From Vaginimicrobium propionicum (lineage in GTDB: Bacteria > Actinomycetota > Actinomycetes > Propionibacteriales > Propionibacteriaceae): a stretch of 64,000 nt of DNA. This document shows, piece by piece, positions 47,128-55,919 of the stretch; position 1 is the stretch's first letter, and each line of letters opens with the position of its first letter. A program made the position numbers and the translations under genes. Below the pieces are notes generated by a model. It made no database searches. It was not told where the DNA came from and saw only the letters and a list, made by a program, of their open reading frames with translations. The DNA is taken from NCBI RefSeq assembly GCF_900155645.1, contig NZ_LT706985.1:1474051-1538050 (forward strand). The letters run 5' to 3'.

Positions 47128-49005
47128 TTAACTGTCCTCCATAACGGTTCTGATGATTTCGAGAAAAGGTTGGTTGGCATTTGAGTCGGGGTTCATTATG
47201 GCAATCGCCCGATCACCCCTAAACCCGGTTACCCACCGACGGTAGTGCATGGTGCCATCAACGCTAAATTCGGCTGTGCCGGTCTTCATTCCATCCAGCA
47301 CTCCTTGGTATTGCCAGCCGGTTGTGCCATTCAGCACCCCTTGCATACCTTTTTTAACTTCAGCAGCTTCTGCCGCTGTTAGTGGTTTACCTTTAGGCTC
47401 TGGCACCTGGTCAGCGATCAAATGGGCGATCACCGTGTGACCAGCGTTTACGGACGCGGACTCAGTGGCCATTGTCATAGCATTCATCGACACGTGGCCT
47501 TGACCAAAAGAGTTTGCCGCCGCTAATACCGGGTCATCAGTTGGGGGAATTTCACCGTAAAACGCTTCAAAGCCAGAATCATAATCCATGCCGATACCTA
47601 AGCTGGCTGCAGCCTCGGACAGCTCTTGCGAAGTTATTTCGGCGTTGATAAAAGCCGTATTACAGCTTTCGCCTAACGCTTCAGTCAAGGTGATTTCGCC
47701 TATTTTAGACTCCGGGTAGCCTCCGTAATTAGTGAATTCTCGCCCATTAACGGTGGCAGTTCTTGAACAGTTCACTAAAGAATCCGCACTCATGCCGCGT
47801 CTGACCAAAGCCAACGCAGATACGACTTTCATCGTGGAGCCAGGAGCATAGCGTCCGGTGGTGGCTAATGGTTTACCGTTACCACCGGGAGAGACGCCAG
47901 CAGAAATAATGCCGCCACTCTCGTCCAAAACAACTGTGGCTATCGTGGTGTCAACATTAGCCAGCGCGTTCTCTAACTTTGTTTGCTGGGCTAAATCCAT
48001 CGTTAATTTTAGGGGCTTAGCGTTGACGGGAGCTACAGAAAACAGATTGAGCGGCAGGCTAGGTTCATTTTGTTCGCCAGCATCCATACTGGACGTATTT
48101 TTTTCAGCATTATCTCTAGCTGTCAGGCTAACGATGTGCCCTGGTGTACCGCGCAAACGCTCGTCTTGAACTAGCTGCAAACCAGATTTTCCGACCATAT
48201 CGCCGGCCTTAATCGCCCCATTAGATTTCTCGACTTCCTCAGCAGTAGCTTGACCCACGGTGCCAAGGATGCCGGAGGAGAAGGTAGGGGTGGGGGTCAG
48301 CGGCAGTGTGTCTTCAAGAGCTAGAGCCCCCGCAACGTCGCTAACTTCCTGAGGAACTTGCCCCGCGCGATAAATAATCGCCTCGACGAAGGCTTGCGGG
48401 CCAGCGGCTTGGACATTGGCGTTGTAGATCTCAGCATCTATTCCCACAATTTTTGCTAGCTTGCGGGCGTCATCTTGCCACTGGTCAGAGGCAATCTTCG
48501 TTTTATCGATACCCACCCGATAGACCGGTCTTTCTTCGACAATCGCCTCGCCGTTTCGGTCGATAATGGGCGCGCGTTTAGCGGGTGTACGGGTATGCAC
48601 CAACCTAGAAGTGTTAGTCAGCTCCGGGTGGACGAGATTCGGTTGCCAGTCAAGCGACCAAGTTTTCGCATCCTTGCTGTAGGTCAATTGGGCGATAGTG
48701 GTGAATGACCACGTCTTGTTTTCGAATTTATAGCTTTGGTTAAGTGTGGCTTGGGCACTAGAGCTGGATGGGTAATCAACTTTTGCGACGCTGACTTCGG
48801 GATGAATATCGTCCATTTCGGCGGTGACAAGTTGATATTCGTCAATATCTTGGTTGGTTAACCCCAGCCCTGACAAATCAGATTCTTCAAGCCCAGCCGC
48901 CACCTTTTCGGCAAACTCCTGAGCACCGCCGGCGTGAAACAGCCCGCACCCACTTAGCAGCAGAGCCACTACTATAGTGAGCACAGCCAGACGAAATCGG
49001 ATCAT
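47128..49005 (-). CDS. penicillin-binding transpeptidase lipoprotein (MecA/PBP2a-like architecture)
   Basis: A 625-residue cell-wall DD-transpeptidase. A lipobox ends at Cys20 (LLLSGC). A MecA-N-like NTF2 domain follows (about 25-135), then a dimerisation domain and the transpeptidase domain with Ser390-x-x-Lys393 (GSTMK), Ser447-Cys-Asn449 and Lys574-Thr-Gly576. All three active-site motifs are intact. The MecA-N domain is shared with PBP2a and with many actinobacterial class B PBPs, so resistance is not implied by itself. It lies 42 bp downstream of the solute-binding lipoprotein gene. Confidence 0.9.
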   Translation of the reverse strand: MIRFRLAVLTIVVALLLSGCGLFHAGGAQEFAEKVAAGLEESDLSGLGLTNQDIDEYQLVTAEMDDIHPEVSVAKVDYPSSSSAQATLNQSYKFENKTWSFTTIAQLTYSKDAKTWSLDWQPNLVHPELTNTSRLVHTRTPAKRAPIIDRNGEAIVEERPVYRVGIDKTKIASDQWQDDARKLAKIVGIDAEIYNANVQAAGPQAFVEAIIYRAGQVPQEVSDVAGALALEDTLPLTPTPTFSSGILGTVGQATAEEVEKSNGAIKAGDMVGKSGLQLVQDERLRGTPGHIVSLTARDNAEKNTSSMDAGEQNEPSLPLNLFSVAPVNAKPLKLTMDLAQQTKLENALANVDTTIATVVLDESGGIISAGVSPGGNGKPLATTGRYAPGSTMKVVSALALVRRGMSADSLVNCSRTATVNGREFTNYGGYPESKIGEITLTEALGESCNTAFINAEITSQELSEAAASLGIGMDYDSGFEAFYGEIPPTDDPVLAAANSFGQGHVSMNAMTMATESASVNAGHTVIAHLIADQVPEPKGKPLTAAEAAEVKKGMQGVLNGTTGWQYQGVLDGMKTGTAEFSVDGTMHYRRWVTGFRGDRAIAIMNPDSNANQPFLEIIRTVMEDS

Positions 49006-49047
49006 GGTTGAACTCTAGCTATCTGCACTGACAAACCTCGATATCTA

Positions 49048-50259
49048 TTAGTTGCTGTTGCCGGCGCTCTCTAGAGCTTGTCTCATCTCTTTAGTCACTT
49101 CATCCGAGGTGGTTTTAGCGTCTAAATATGGGGTTAAACATTCAGTAAATCTACTATCGAGCCTAGCCATGGCCGGTGACATGCCGGATAAAAGTAATTC
49201 TTTGCTTGAGCTAGCCAGCTCCGCTATTCGGGGGCGAACAGTGTCGGGATCAAGCACCAAGTGAGCTGGCAATTCACCAGTCGCCTCGGCTCGCCTAGTG
49301 TCTGCTGCCAAAGTGGTTAGTTTCTCTACCACATCTTTACCGCCATCGCTGAAAGCCACTAAATAGCTGACCGACGGTAGCCCACCGCACCTTTGTTCAC
49401 AGGGGTTGGCTACCAATTTTGCTGACTGATTGCCGATCAAACGCCCAGGCCCCACGTAAACGGCAGCCTGGCCAGAATCGAAAATTTCTTTTGCGCTCGT
49501 GGTCTTTTTGAACGGTTCCTCAGCTATTAACCCAGCCCCAACCCCATTCTTAATCATCTCTAAAGACTGTTTGACTGGCTCTTTAGCCCAGGAGACCGTC
49601 TTCTGGTCTTTAGCGAAAGCGTCGGCGCCAAAGGATGAGGCCACAGAGATTATTGTTTGCGGATCATCTTCGATCGCGAGGGCGAATTTTATACCTGCGT
49701 GTTGCCTGACGATATCCGCGTCGTGGAGCAATTGCCCCCAAGATGTCCACGGCAAACTAGGGCTGGCAGCTTGAACCCCAGCTTTAGCAAAAGCATCTTG
49801 GTTTATCCAGGTCGTAGTCATTGTCACGTCATAGGGGGCAGCCATATCATTACCGTCTTTGCCGCCACGACGGCGGGCTAACTCGGTTTGTGGCCAAAAA
49901 CCGTCATCCAGATGAAGGTCAACGCTGTCTTTTTCGAATTGTTGAGGGTTGCCAGTGCGCACAATATCGGGACGGTTGCCGTCCTTTAGACGTCTAGAAA
50001 TATCGTTTTCGTTAGGGGTTACGCCGATTACCTCGACGTTAACCTGCGGCCCACCTAATTGAACTATATTGTCCAATTCCGCGTGCAGAGCTGCTTCTTC
50101 ATTCGCATTACCCCACCAAACCATCGTCAACGTTTTATCCTGCGCCGCTTCACCAATAGGTGTGCCCGCCGTGGTTGAGCAACCAGAAAGGATGAGTGTA
50201 AGACCTAGGCTTAGGCCGATAAGCCTTAGCACTGCAATCTTCGGCGTGGAATCCGTCAT
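49048..50259 (-). CDS. orphan extracellular solute-binding lipoprotein
   Basis: A 403-residue lipoprotein with the lipobox LSGC and a family-1 (sugar-type) solute-binding fold: MVWWGNANEE, RPDIVRTG and AAPYDVTMTTTWINQ are typical blocks. No permease or ATPase gene is adjacent, so either the partners lie elsewhere or the protein has another envelope role. The frame opens at 50289 in the divergent gene; the ATG at 50259 fits a normal signal peptide. It starts the long minus-strand gene run. Confidence 0.8.
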   Translation of the reverse strand: MTDSTPKIAVLRLIGLSLGLTLILSGCSTTAGTPIGEAAQDKTLTMVWWGNANEEAALHAELDNIVQLGGPQVNVEVIGVTPNENDISRRLKDGNRPDIVRTGNPQQFEKDSVDLHLDDGFWPQTELARRRGGKDGNDMAAPYDVTMTTTWINQDAFAKAGVQAASPSLPWTSWGQLLHDADIVRQHAGIKFALAIEDDPQTIISVASSFGADAFAKDQKTVSWAKEPVKQSLEMIKNGVGAGLIAEEPFKKTTSAKEIFDSGQAAVYVGPGRLIGNQSAKLVANPCEQRCGGLPSVSYLVAFSDGGKDVVEKLTTLAADTRRAEATGELPAHLVLDPDTVRPRIAELASSSKELLLSGMSPAMARLDSRFTECLTPYLDAKTTSDEVTKEMRQALESAGNSN

Positions 50260-50266
50260 GAGAATT

Positions 50267-50283
50267 AGCCTAGGCCTTAACCT
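50267..50283. promoter_or_regulatory. back-to-back -10 elements between SBP and rhodanese genes
   Basis: Minus-strand TAGGCT (50267-50272) ends 7 bp before the SBP ATG. Plus-strand TAACCT (50278-50283) ends 6 bp before the rhodanese ATG. Only 5 bp lie between the two hexamers in a 30-bp gap. If both are used, each promoter's upstream part lies inside the other gene and polymerase binding would be mutually exclusive. This is inferred from spacing. Confidence 0.4.
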
Positions 50284-50289
50284 AACCAC

Positions 50290-50679
50290 ATGGCATTCGG
50301 TGATTTATTTCGTCCTGCGTCTAAACCTGAGCCCACTCCTGGCGAGATTGGTTTAGTGGATGCGATGATGGCGGTCTCTAAGGGTGGCGTTTTTATTGAT
50401 GTGCGCGCCCAGAGGGACTACGAGCGTGGCCACATTCCCGGAGCCAAATTAGTTGATTTATCGCAATTACAGGAATCCCCGATTGATGCGATTTGGGCAA
50501 ATGATCCACTTGCTCAAACGGATAAGAAAATTGTCGTTGTTTCGGCAACTACGAAACATGCGGCAGCTATCGCCCATTTGCTTAGGGACAAGGGGTTTGA
50601 TGCCGATTATTTAGCTGGCGGGCTGATTGCGTGGGCACGTGATGGCCAGCCGTTAGTGTCTGGACCACCACGTAGTTAG
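50290..50679 (+). CDS. rhodanese-like protein lacking the catalytic Cys
   Basis: A 129-residue single rhodanese domain with FIDVRAQRDYERGHIPGA and a C-terminal LAGGLIAWARDG. The active-site loop that normally holds Cys (as in VVYCRSG) reads VVVSATTKHA, so the persulfide-carrying Cys is absent. It may be a non-catalytic, binding-only member. No sulfur-metabolism genes lie nearby; the next genes are the rpsF operon. The start fits leaderless mRNA. Confidence 0.75.
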   Translation: MAFGDLFRPASKPEPTPGEIGLVDAMMAVSKGGVFIDVRAQRDYERGHIPGAKLVDLSQLQESPIDAIWANDPLAQTDKKIVVVSATTKHAAAIAHLLRDKGFDADYLAGGLIAWARDGQPLVSGPPRS

Positions 50680-50793
50680 CCCCTCATTTCGACTTTTCAT
50701 TGCCGTGCCCGCTAAAATTGACACTTGCACGCATATCCCTCCTGCTGCGAGATCGTCTTGCAGCCGTTTAGTCCGAAGGAGGTGGGGTTAAGC

Positions 50794-51081
50794 ATGCGCA
50801 AGTACGAAGTCATGATGATCATTGATCCCATGGTTGATGAGCGCCAGGTTCCGGCTCTCATCGAAAAGCATCTCAAAGTCATTACTGCCGGTGGTGGCAC
50901 TATCGACAATGTTGATCTTTGGGGCAAGCGTCGTCTGGCCTATGAAATAAACAAGAAATCAGAAGGCATTTACGCAGTTATAGACGTTACGGTCGAGCCC
51001 GAGCATATTGCTGAGCTAGATCGTTTGATGGCTATTGACGAACAGATCATGCGCACCAAGGTCATGCGCTTGGCGAAATAA
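50794..51081 (+). CDS. rpsF: 30S ribosomal protein S6
   Basis: A 95-residue ribosomal protein (RKYEVMMIIDP start, MRLAK end). The frame is open from 50725, but AAGGAGG (50776-50782) precedes the ATG at 50794, and family similarity starts there. It is the first gene of the rpsF-ssb-rpsR-rplI operon. Confidence 0.96.
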   Translation: MRKYEVMMIIDPMVDERQVPALIEKHLKVITAGGGTIDNVDLWGKRRLAYEINKKSEGIYAVIDVTVEPEHIAELDRLMAIDEQIMRTKVMRLAK

Positions 51082-51092
51082 AATTCTTGAAG

Positions 51093-51101
51093 TTATCCAC
51101 A
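51093..51101 (+). promoter_or_regulatory. perfect DnaA box between rpsF and ssb
   Basis: TTATCCACA lies 12 bp after rpsF in the 107-bp gap before ssb. It could mark DnaA control of ssb, or be chance. It is seen directly; function is inferred. Confidence 0.4.
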
Positions 51102-51188
51102 AGCTAGATAATTTTTCGAGAATTGTCACTGCCGACTGGCAGTCTTGAGACATAGTCCAAGCAGTTGATGAGATAGGAAGGCAGAGAA

Positions 51189-51722
51189 ATGGCTGGCGAA
51201 ACCAATATCACGTTCGTAGGGAATTTGACTGCAGACCCTGAGATCAGGTTCACCCCATCGGGTGCAGCAGTGGTCAACTTTACTGTGGCCTCTACGCCGC
51301 GCTCTTTTGACCGCAACACTAACGAGTGGCGGGACGGCGAAACGCTGTTTATGGGGTGTTCTATTTGGCGTCAAGCTGCTGAAAATGTAGCTGATTCGCT
51401 GACCAAGGGCACTAGGGTTATCGTCACCGGGCGCCTAAAGTCGCGTTCCTGGGAGGATCGTGAAGGTCATCGTCGCACCGTCTTTGAAATTGACGTTGAC
51501 GAGGTCGGCCCATCGCTGCGTTTTGCGACTGCGAAAGTCACTAAGACGCCTTTTAGCGGGGGTAACTCTGGCAACTTTAATAACCAAGGTTGGCAGCAAG
51601 CTCCTGGCCAAGGTCGTCCTGACCAGCAACAAGGGCAGTGGCAATCCAGCCAAGAGCCCAGTGACAACCGTGGTGGCGATGATCCTTGGGGTCAAGCTCA
51701 GAGCAGCGAGCCACCATTCTGA
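51189..51722 (+). CDS. ssb: single-stranded DNA-binding protein
   Basis: A 177-residue SSB. The N-terminal OB-fold (1-110) begins [18 protein letters not shown]. The C-terminal tail is rich in Gly, Gln and Asn and ends in an acidic-hydrophobic tip ([14 protein letters not shown]) that recruits repair and replication proteins. GATAGGAAGG precedes the ATG. It sits between rpsF and rpsR as in most bacteria. Confidence 0.96.
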   Translation: MAGETNITFVGNLTADPEIRFTPSGAAVVNFTVASTPRSFDRNTNEWRDGETLFMGCSIWRQAAENVADSLTKGTRVIVTGRLKSRSWEDREGHRRTVFEIDVDEVGPSLRFATAKVTKTPFSGGNSGNFNNQGWQQAPGQGRPDQQQGQWQSSQEPSDNRGGDDPWGQAQSSEPPF

Positions 51723-51787
51723 TTGACTAAATAAAAGAAACACTTCCATTCCGGCATTTAGCCGGGCTCAAGAAAAGGAGCACCATA

Positions 51788-52027
51788 ATGGCAGGTTCAC
51801 ATCGCAAACCTGTAAGCAAGAAAAAAATTATTCCTATTAAAAGGACGTATATCGGCGACGTTGACTACAAAGACCTCGCCCTGTTACGCAAATTCATTTC
51901 TGAGCGCGGCAAGATTCGTGCTCGCCGCGTGACTGGTTTATCCGTCCAGGATCAGCGCAAGATCGCTATCGCCGTCAAGAACGCCCGCGAGCTAGCGCTA
52001 CTTCCGTACACGTCCAGCAATCGATAG
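51788..52027 (+). CDS. rpsR: 30S ribosomal protein S18
   Basis: A 79-residue basic ribosomal protein that pairs with S6 on the small subunit. Characteristic blocks are [23 protein letters not shown] and [22 protein letters not shown] precedes the ATG. No zinc-binding CxxC is present, so it is the zinc-free form. Confidence 0.96.
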   Translation: MAGSHRKPVSKKKIIPIKRTYIGDVDYKDLALLRKFISERGKIRARRVTGLSVQDQRKIAIAVKNARELALLPYTSSNR

Positions 52028-52036
52028 GAGTAAGAG

Positions 52037-52483
52037 ATGAAACTCATTCTTGTAGCACCTGTTGAACGATTGGGCGCCCCTGGTGACGTAGTAGAGGTTA
52101 AGGACGGCTATGGCCGCAACTATCTGCTGCCAAAAGGCCTAGCCATCGCCTATAACCGTGGCACTGCGAAGCAGATTGAGGGTATTCAGCGCGCGCGTGC
52201 AGCACGTAGCATTCGTGACAACGAGCATGCCCAAGAGGTGCGCAGCCAGCTTGAAGAATTGCAAATTGAGCTTGCTGCCCGTGCCGACGATCAGGGCAAA
52301 CTCTATGGCTCGGTTACTCCCAAGACTCTTGCTCAGTCGATTAAAAAAGCCGGTGGCCCAGACCTAGACAAGCGCTCTCTTTCCGTGGCAAAGCCCATAA
52401 AGAGCACCGGCAAGCATGTCGTCACTGTTAAATTGACGGACGCTGTTTCCGCGCATGTCAGCGTGAACATAGTGTCTGCCTAG
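52037..52483 (+). CDS. rplI: 50S ribosomal protein L9
   Basis: A 148-residue ribosomal protein with the N-terminal rRNA-binding domain (VEVKDGYGRNYLLPKGLA), a long central helix and the C-terminal domain (KLYGSVTPKTLAQ). The spacing to rpsR is 9 bp. Last gene of the operon. Confidence 0.96.
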   Translation: MKLILVAPVERLGAPGDVVEVKDGYGRNYLLPKGLAIAYNRGTAKQIEGIQRARAARSIRDNEHAQEVRSQLEELQIELAARADDQGKLYGSVTPKTLAQSIKKAGGPDLDKRSLSVAKPIKSTGKHVVTVKLTDAVSAHVSVNIVSA

Positions 52484-52511
52484 TTAGTGTTGCTAGCGAT
52501 ATCAACTAGTC

Positions 52512-52570
52512 AATCCCCTTCCGACAGGCAATTTTCGGTATCCCGAAAGTTTGCAGATCGGGAGGGGATT
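52512..52570 (+). terminator. nested hairpin after rplI, candidate terminator
   Basis: An outer stem AATCCCCT (52512-52519) pairs with AGGGGATT (52563-52570) around an inner hairpin TTTCGG/CCGAAA. The trailing sequence TTGCTTTCGG has only a weak T tract. It may end the rpsF operon or be a structured leader for the next gene. Confidence 0.45.
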
Positions 52571-52669
52571 TGCTTTCGGTCTTAGGTGAGTCACGTTTTC
52601 GTATCATCAGCCAGGGCATATTCGACTGGTTGAAGATTCAGAACCTCTAAAACCTCTAAGGTTTTTGTT

Positions 52670-55180
52670 ATGACTTATGGTCGCTCGAGCACCGGCATTG
52701 CCGGTTTGGACGAAATGCTGGACGGTCTGCGGGCGGGCGATTGCGTGGTTTGGCAAGTTGAAGATCTTGAACTCGCGACTGAGATTTTCGCACCCTTTGT
52801 TCAGCATTCGCTAACTAGCTCAACTCCGGTCTGCTATTTGCGATTTGGCACCAATGAGCCGTTGATCGCTTCTGGAGCAGAAATCATTGATCTTGACCCA
52901 CGTGTGGGTTTCGAAGGTTTTACATCCGCCCTAAATCGGGTAATTGTTAGCCACGGCTCTAGGGTTGCCTATATTTTTGACCCGCTGTCTGAGCTTGTTA
53001 CTGCTTGGCGTTCAGATTTAGCGGCAGCTAATTTTTTCCGCGTCACTGTCCCTTATCTTTTTCAAGCCAATGCGATCAGTTATGTGCCCATGATTGCTGG
53101 CGCTCACACCTTTGCAACTAGAACAACCATCTCGGATTGTGCTCAAGTGCTGGTGGATGTTCAACGCGTTTTAGGTGAACCAATTTTTCATCCCCTTAAA
53201 GCCTGGCTTCGGGACTTTAAGAGCGGCTTTTATCGAATATCTGGTCACCAAGTTGAAGATCTTAAAATAGCTGCTGGTGATAGTCCTAAGGATTATTGGC
53301 AGCAGGTTTCTGAGCGCGGCTATGCGGCGTTAACAAGCGGAGATGACGCCGAAGTCACTAAGGTGCGGCATGAATTGATAGATATGATGCTCAGCCGTGG
53401 CGGTAAATTAGAGGATTTTTGTCGTCGTTTCATGTCCTTGCCTGATCTGTTGGAATTAGCTTCGCGCGAAATTGGCACTGGATTCATTGGTGGCAAATCA
53501 GTCGGCATGCTGGTTGCTCGAGCGATTCTAGAAGCCGATGAAAAAGATCGTTTTACTAAACATCTGGAGCCACATGACTCATATTTCTTAGGCTCTGATC
53601 TATTTTTTCTTTATATCATCGCTAACGGTTGGTGGCCGCTTTGGGCTGAGCAGAAAACTCCGACCGGCTATTTCACTGTTGGCGCGCAACTTCACGAAAG
53701 ATTGTTGGACGGCAAGTTTCCGCCCCAGGTGCGTTCACGATTTATCAAAATGCTCGAATATTATGGCCAAGCGCCGATAATTGTGCGTTCTAGTTCACTG
53801 CTAGAAGATAACTTTGGTAATGCTTTCGCTGGTAAATATGATTCGGTATTCTGCACGAATCAAGGTGATATAGCCACCAGGCTGCGAGAATTCGAGAATG
53901 CAGTGCGCACCGTCTACGCATCGATTATGGCGCCAGACGCGTTGGCCTACCGCCGTAATCGCGGACTAGATAAATCTAATGAGCAGATGGCTATCCTTAT
54001 CCAACGTGTTTCTGGTTGCCTGCACGGTGATTACTTTTTCCCGCACGCTGCCGGTGTCGGTAATTCCAGCAATATCTACGTTTGGGATGCCCGCCTCAAC
54101 CCCGAGGCAGGCCTGTTGCGGCTGGTTTTTGGGTTAGGCACTCGCGCTGTTGACCGCACACTGTCTGATTATCCTCGGTTAGTGGCATTAGATGAACCTA
54201 CCCTGCCAGTTGATGTGCGCGACCCTTCCAGCCATTCTCAACGCTATGTTGATGTTCTTTCGCTAGCCAAAGGTGATTTGGTGACTGTTCCGCTAGTCGA
54301 TTTGGTGGACACAGATATTGGCGCTGATTGGTCATTATTTGCCTCACCGGATCACCAAACGATCACTAGATTCCGTCAGGCTGGACGTAAACTCGCCAAA
54401 ACCCCAAAGCTGCTTGATTTCAATAAACTGCTCACCACAACGGATTTTGCCGAGACGATGCGGGCAATTTTGACGAAACTACAAGCGGCTTACGACTACC
54501 CGGTAGACATCGAATACACGGTCAATATCGACACTGACGGAAATCCAAAGATAAATATCGTCCAATGCCGTCCACTGCAAACCAGCGGTTTAGGTTCCAG
54601 AATTTCTATGCCAACCCAAGTGTTTGCTGAAAAGCTGCTAATCAGTCAGCATGGTAATTTCATGGGCGGCAATGTGTGCCAGCAAATTAAATATGTCATT
54701 TTGGTGCGCGCTAAAGAATATCTTTCTTTGTCACAGCAAGATCGTTATGGTGTCGCCCGTGCTATTGGACGCCTGAATCAGCGACTAAAAGGTGTGCCAT
54801 TCATGGTTGCAGGTCCGGGAAGATGGGGTACCACTACGCCGTCTCTCGGAGTGCCGGCTCATTTCACGGAGATCTCCAATGCAGCAGTGCTGGCAGAATT
54901 CACCTATCCACAAGGCAATTTCCGTCCAGAGCTAAGTCAAGGTAGTCATTTCTTCCAAGAGATTGTCGAGCAAGGCACGTTCTATCTGGCGTTATTCGCT
55001 CAGCGAAAAGATGTCATTTTTAACACTGAAATGCTGACTAGCCGTCCTAATGAGCTGACCAAGATCGTCCCAGAATTAGCTGGCCTGGCTGAAGTGCTCC
55101 ACGTCGTCTCATTCGAGGACTTGACCCTCTACTCTGACGTCACTACTCAACAAGTGATCTGCTGCAGGCCTGGCCACTAA
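52670..55180 (+). CDS. degenerate KaiC-like domain fused to PEP-synthase-type ATP-grasp domain
   Basis: An 836-residue protein. Residues about 6-190 resemble a KaiC/RadA-like ATPase (STGIAGLDEMLDGLRAGD), but the phosphate-binding loop that should follow is lost. Residues about 270-660 match the N-terminal ATP-grasp domain of PEP synthase and pyruvate phosphate dikinase, with GGKSVGML, VRSSSLLEDNFGNAFAGKYD and the closing QCRPLQ. There is no phospho-His swivelling domain (GGxxSHxA) and no PEP-binding barrel, so it cannot be a full PpsA. About 180 C-terminal residues have no recognised fold. It stands alone; the function is unknown. Confidence 0.7.
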   Translation: MTYGRSSTGIAGLDEMLDGLRAGDCVVWQVEDLELATEIFAPFVQHSLTSSTPVCYLRFGTNEPLIASGAEIIDLDPRVGFEGFTSALNRVIVSHGSRVAYIFDPLSELVTAWRSDLAAANFFRVTVPYLFQANAISYVPMIAGAHTFATRTTISDCAQVLVDVQRVLGEPIFHPLKAWLRDFKSGFYRISGHQVEDLKIAAGDSPKDYWQQVSERGYAALTSGDDAEVTKVRHELIDMMLSRGGKLEDFCRRFMSLPDLLELASREIGTGFIGGKSVGMLVARAILEADEKDRFTKHLEPHDSYFLGSDLFFLYIIANGWWPLWAEQKTPTGYFTVGAQLHERLLDGKFPPQVRSRFIKMLEYYGQAPIIVRSSSLLEDNFGNAFAGKYDSVFCTNQGDIATRLREFENAVRTVYASIMAPDALAYRRNRGLDKSNEQMAILIQRVSGCLHGDYFFPHAAGVGNSSNIYVWDARLNPEAGLLRLVFGLGTRAVDRTLSDYPRLVALDEPTLPVDVRDPSSHSQRYVDVLSLAKGDLVTVPLVDLVDTDIGADWSLFASPDHQTITRFRQAGRKLAKTPKLLDFNKLLTTTDFAETMRAILTKLQAAYDYPVDIEYTVNIDTDGNPKINIVQCRPLQTSGLGSRISMPTQVFAEKLLISQHGNFMGGNVCQQIKYVILVRAKEYLSLSQQDRYGVARAIGRLNQRLKGVPFMVAGPGRWGTTTPSLGVPAHFTEISNAAVLAEFTYPQGNFRPELSQGSHFFQEIVEQGTFYLALFAQRKDVIFNTEMLTSRPNELTKIVPELAGLAEVLHVVSFEDLTLYSDVTTQQVICCRPGH

Positions 55181-55203
55181 AACAGCTAGACAACGCCCAA
55201 TTG

Positions 55204-55902
55204 CTACTTTTGGCCATAGACGTTCTGGTAACGGTCGTAAAGGTGATCAATATCACCTTGGGCTAGTTGAATCGGGTCACCGAGCTGTTTTGCAATAGCT
55301 ACTGTTCGTGCGACATCTTCTAGCATGACCGCTGCTTTTACGGCGGCTCTAGCATCTTTGCCGATAGTGAACGGGCCATGGTTAACCATCAAAACAGCTG
55401 GTGAGCGGCTCTCACGTAATGTCTCAACTATTCCACGCCCGATAGAGTCGTCCCCAATCAAAGCGAATGGGCCAACTGGGATTTCCCCGCCAAATTCGTC
55501 TCCCATCATTGTCAGCACGCAAGGGATCGGCTTGCGAACAGCAGCCCAAGCGGTCGCGTAGTCAGAATGTGTGTGAACTACACCGCCTACCTCAGGCATA
55601 TGACGGTAAACATAGGCGTGAGCAGCAGTGTCTGATGATGGTTGACGTTGACCTTCAACCAGATTGCCATCTAAGTCGCAGACCACCATTGCGTCTGGGG
55701 TCAATTCGTCGTATGAGACCCCAGAGGGTTTTATAACCATCAAGTCTTCACCGGGAACACGGGCTGACACGTTTCCGGCGGTCCAGACGACAAGTCCGTA
55801 TCTTGGTAGTTCGGCGTGCAGCTGAGAGACCTCAACTTTGACCTTTTCGATGATCTCGCGGGTCGCGACAGAAAATTTTTTTGGCTCAGAGGTATGATCC
55901 AT
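55204..55902 (-). CDS. araD: L-ribulose-5-phosphate 4-epimerase
   Basis: A 232-residue class II aldolase/epimerase that converts L-ribulose-5-P to D-xylulose-5-P, the last step of arabinose catabolism. Visible motifs are GNVSARVPGEDLMVIKPSG, the zinc-binding HTHSDYA and NHGPFTIG. The start is fixed by an AGGAA site before the ATG at 55902. It diverges from the FGGY kinase gene across a 77-bp region with two operators. Confidence 0.93.
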   Translation of the reverse strand: MDHTSEPKKFSVATREIIEKVKVEVSQLHAELPRYGLVVWTAGNVSARVPGEDLMVIKPSGVSYDELTPDAMVVCDLDGNLVEGQRQPSSDTAAHAYVYRHMPEVGGVVHTHSDYATAWAAVRKPIPCVLTMMGDEFGGEIPVGPFALIGDDSIGRGIVETLRESRSPAVLMVNHGPFTIGKDARAAVKAAVMLEDVARTVAIAKQLGDPIQLAQGDIDHLYDRYQNVYGQK

Positions 55903-55919
55903 TGCTAATTCCTAGTATG

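Noticed and set aside
52649-52665. Small hairpin AAAACCT/AGGTTTT just before the KaiC-like/ATP-grasp gene
   Set aside because: The AT-rich 7-bp stem with a 3-nt loop is part of a short tandem repeat (AACCTCTAA) and is too weak to call a terminator or regulator.
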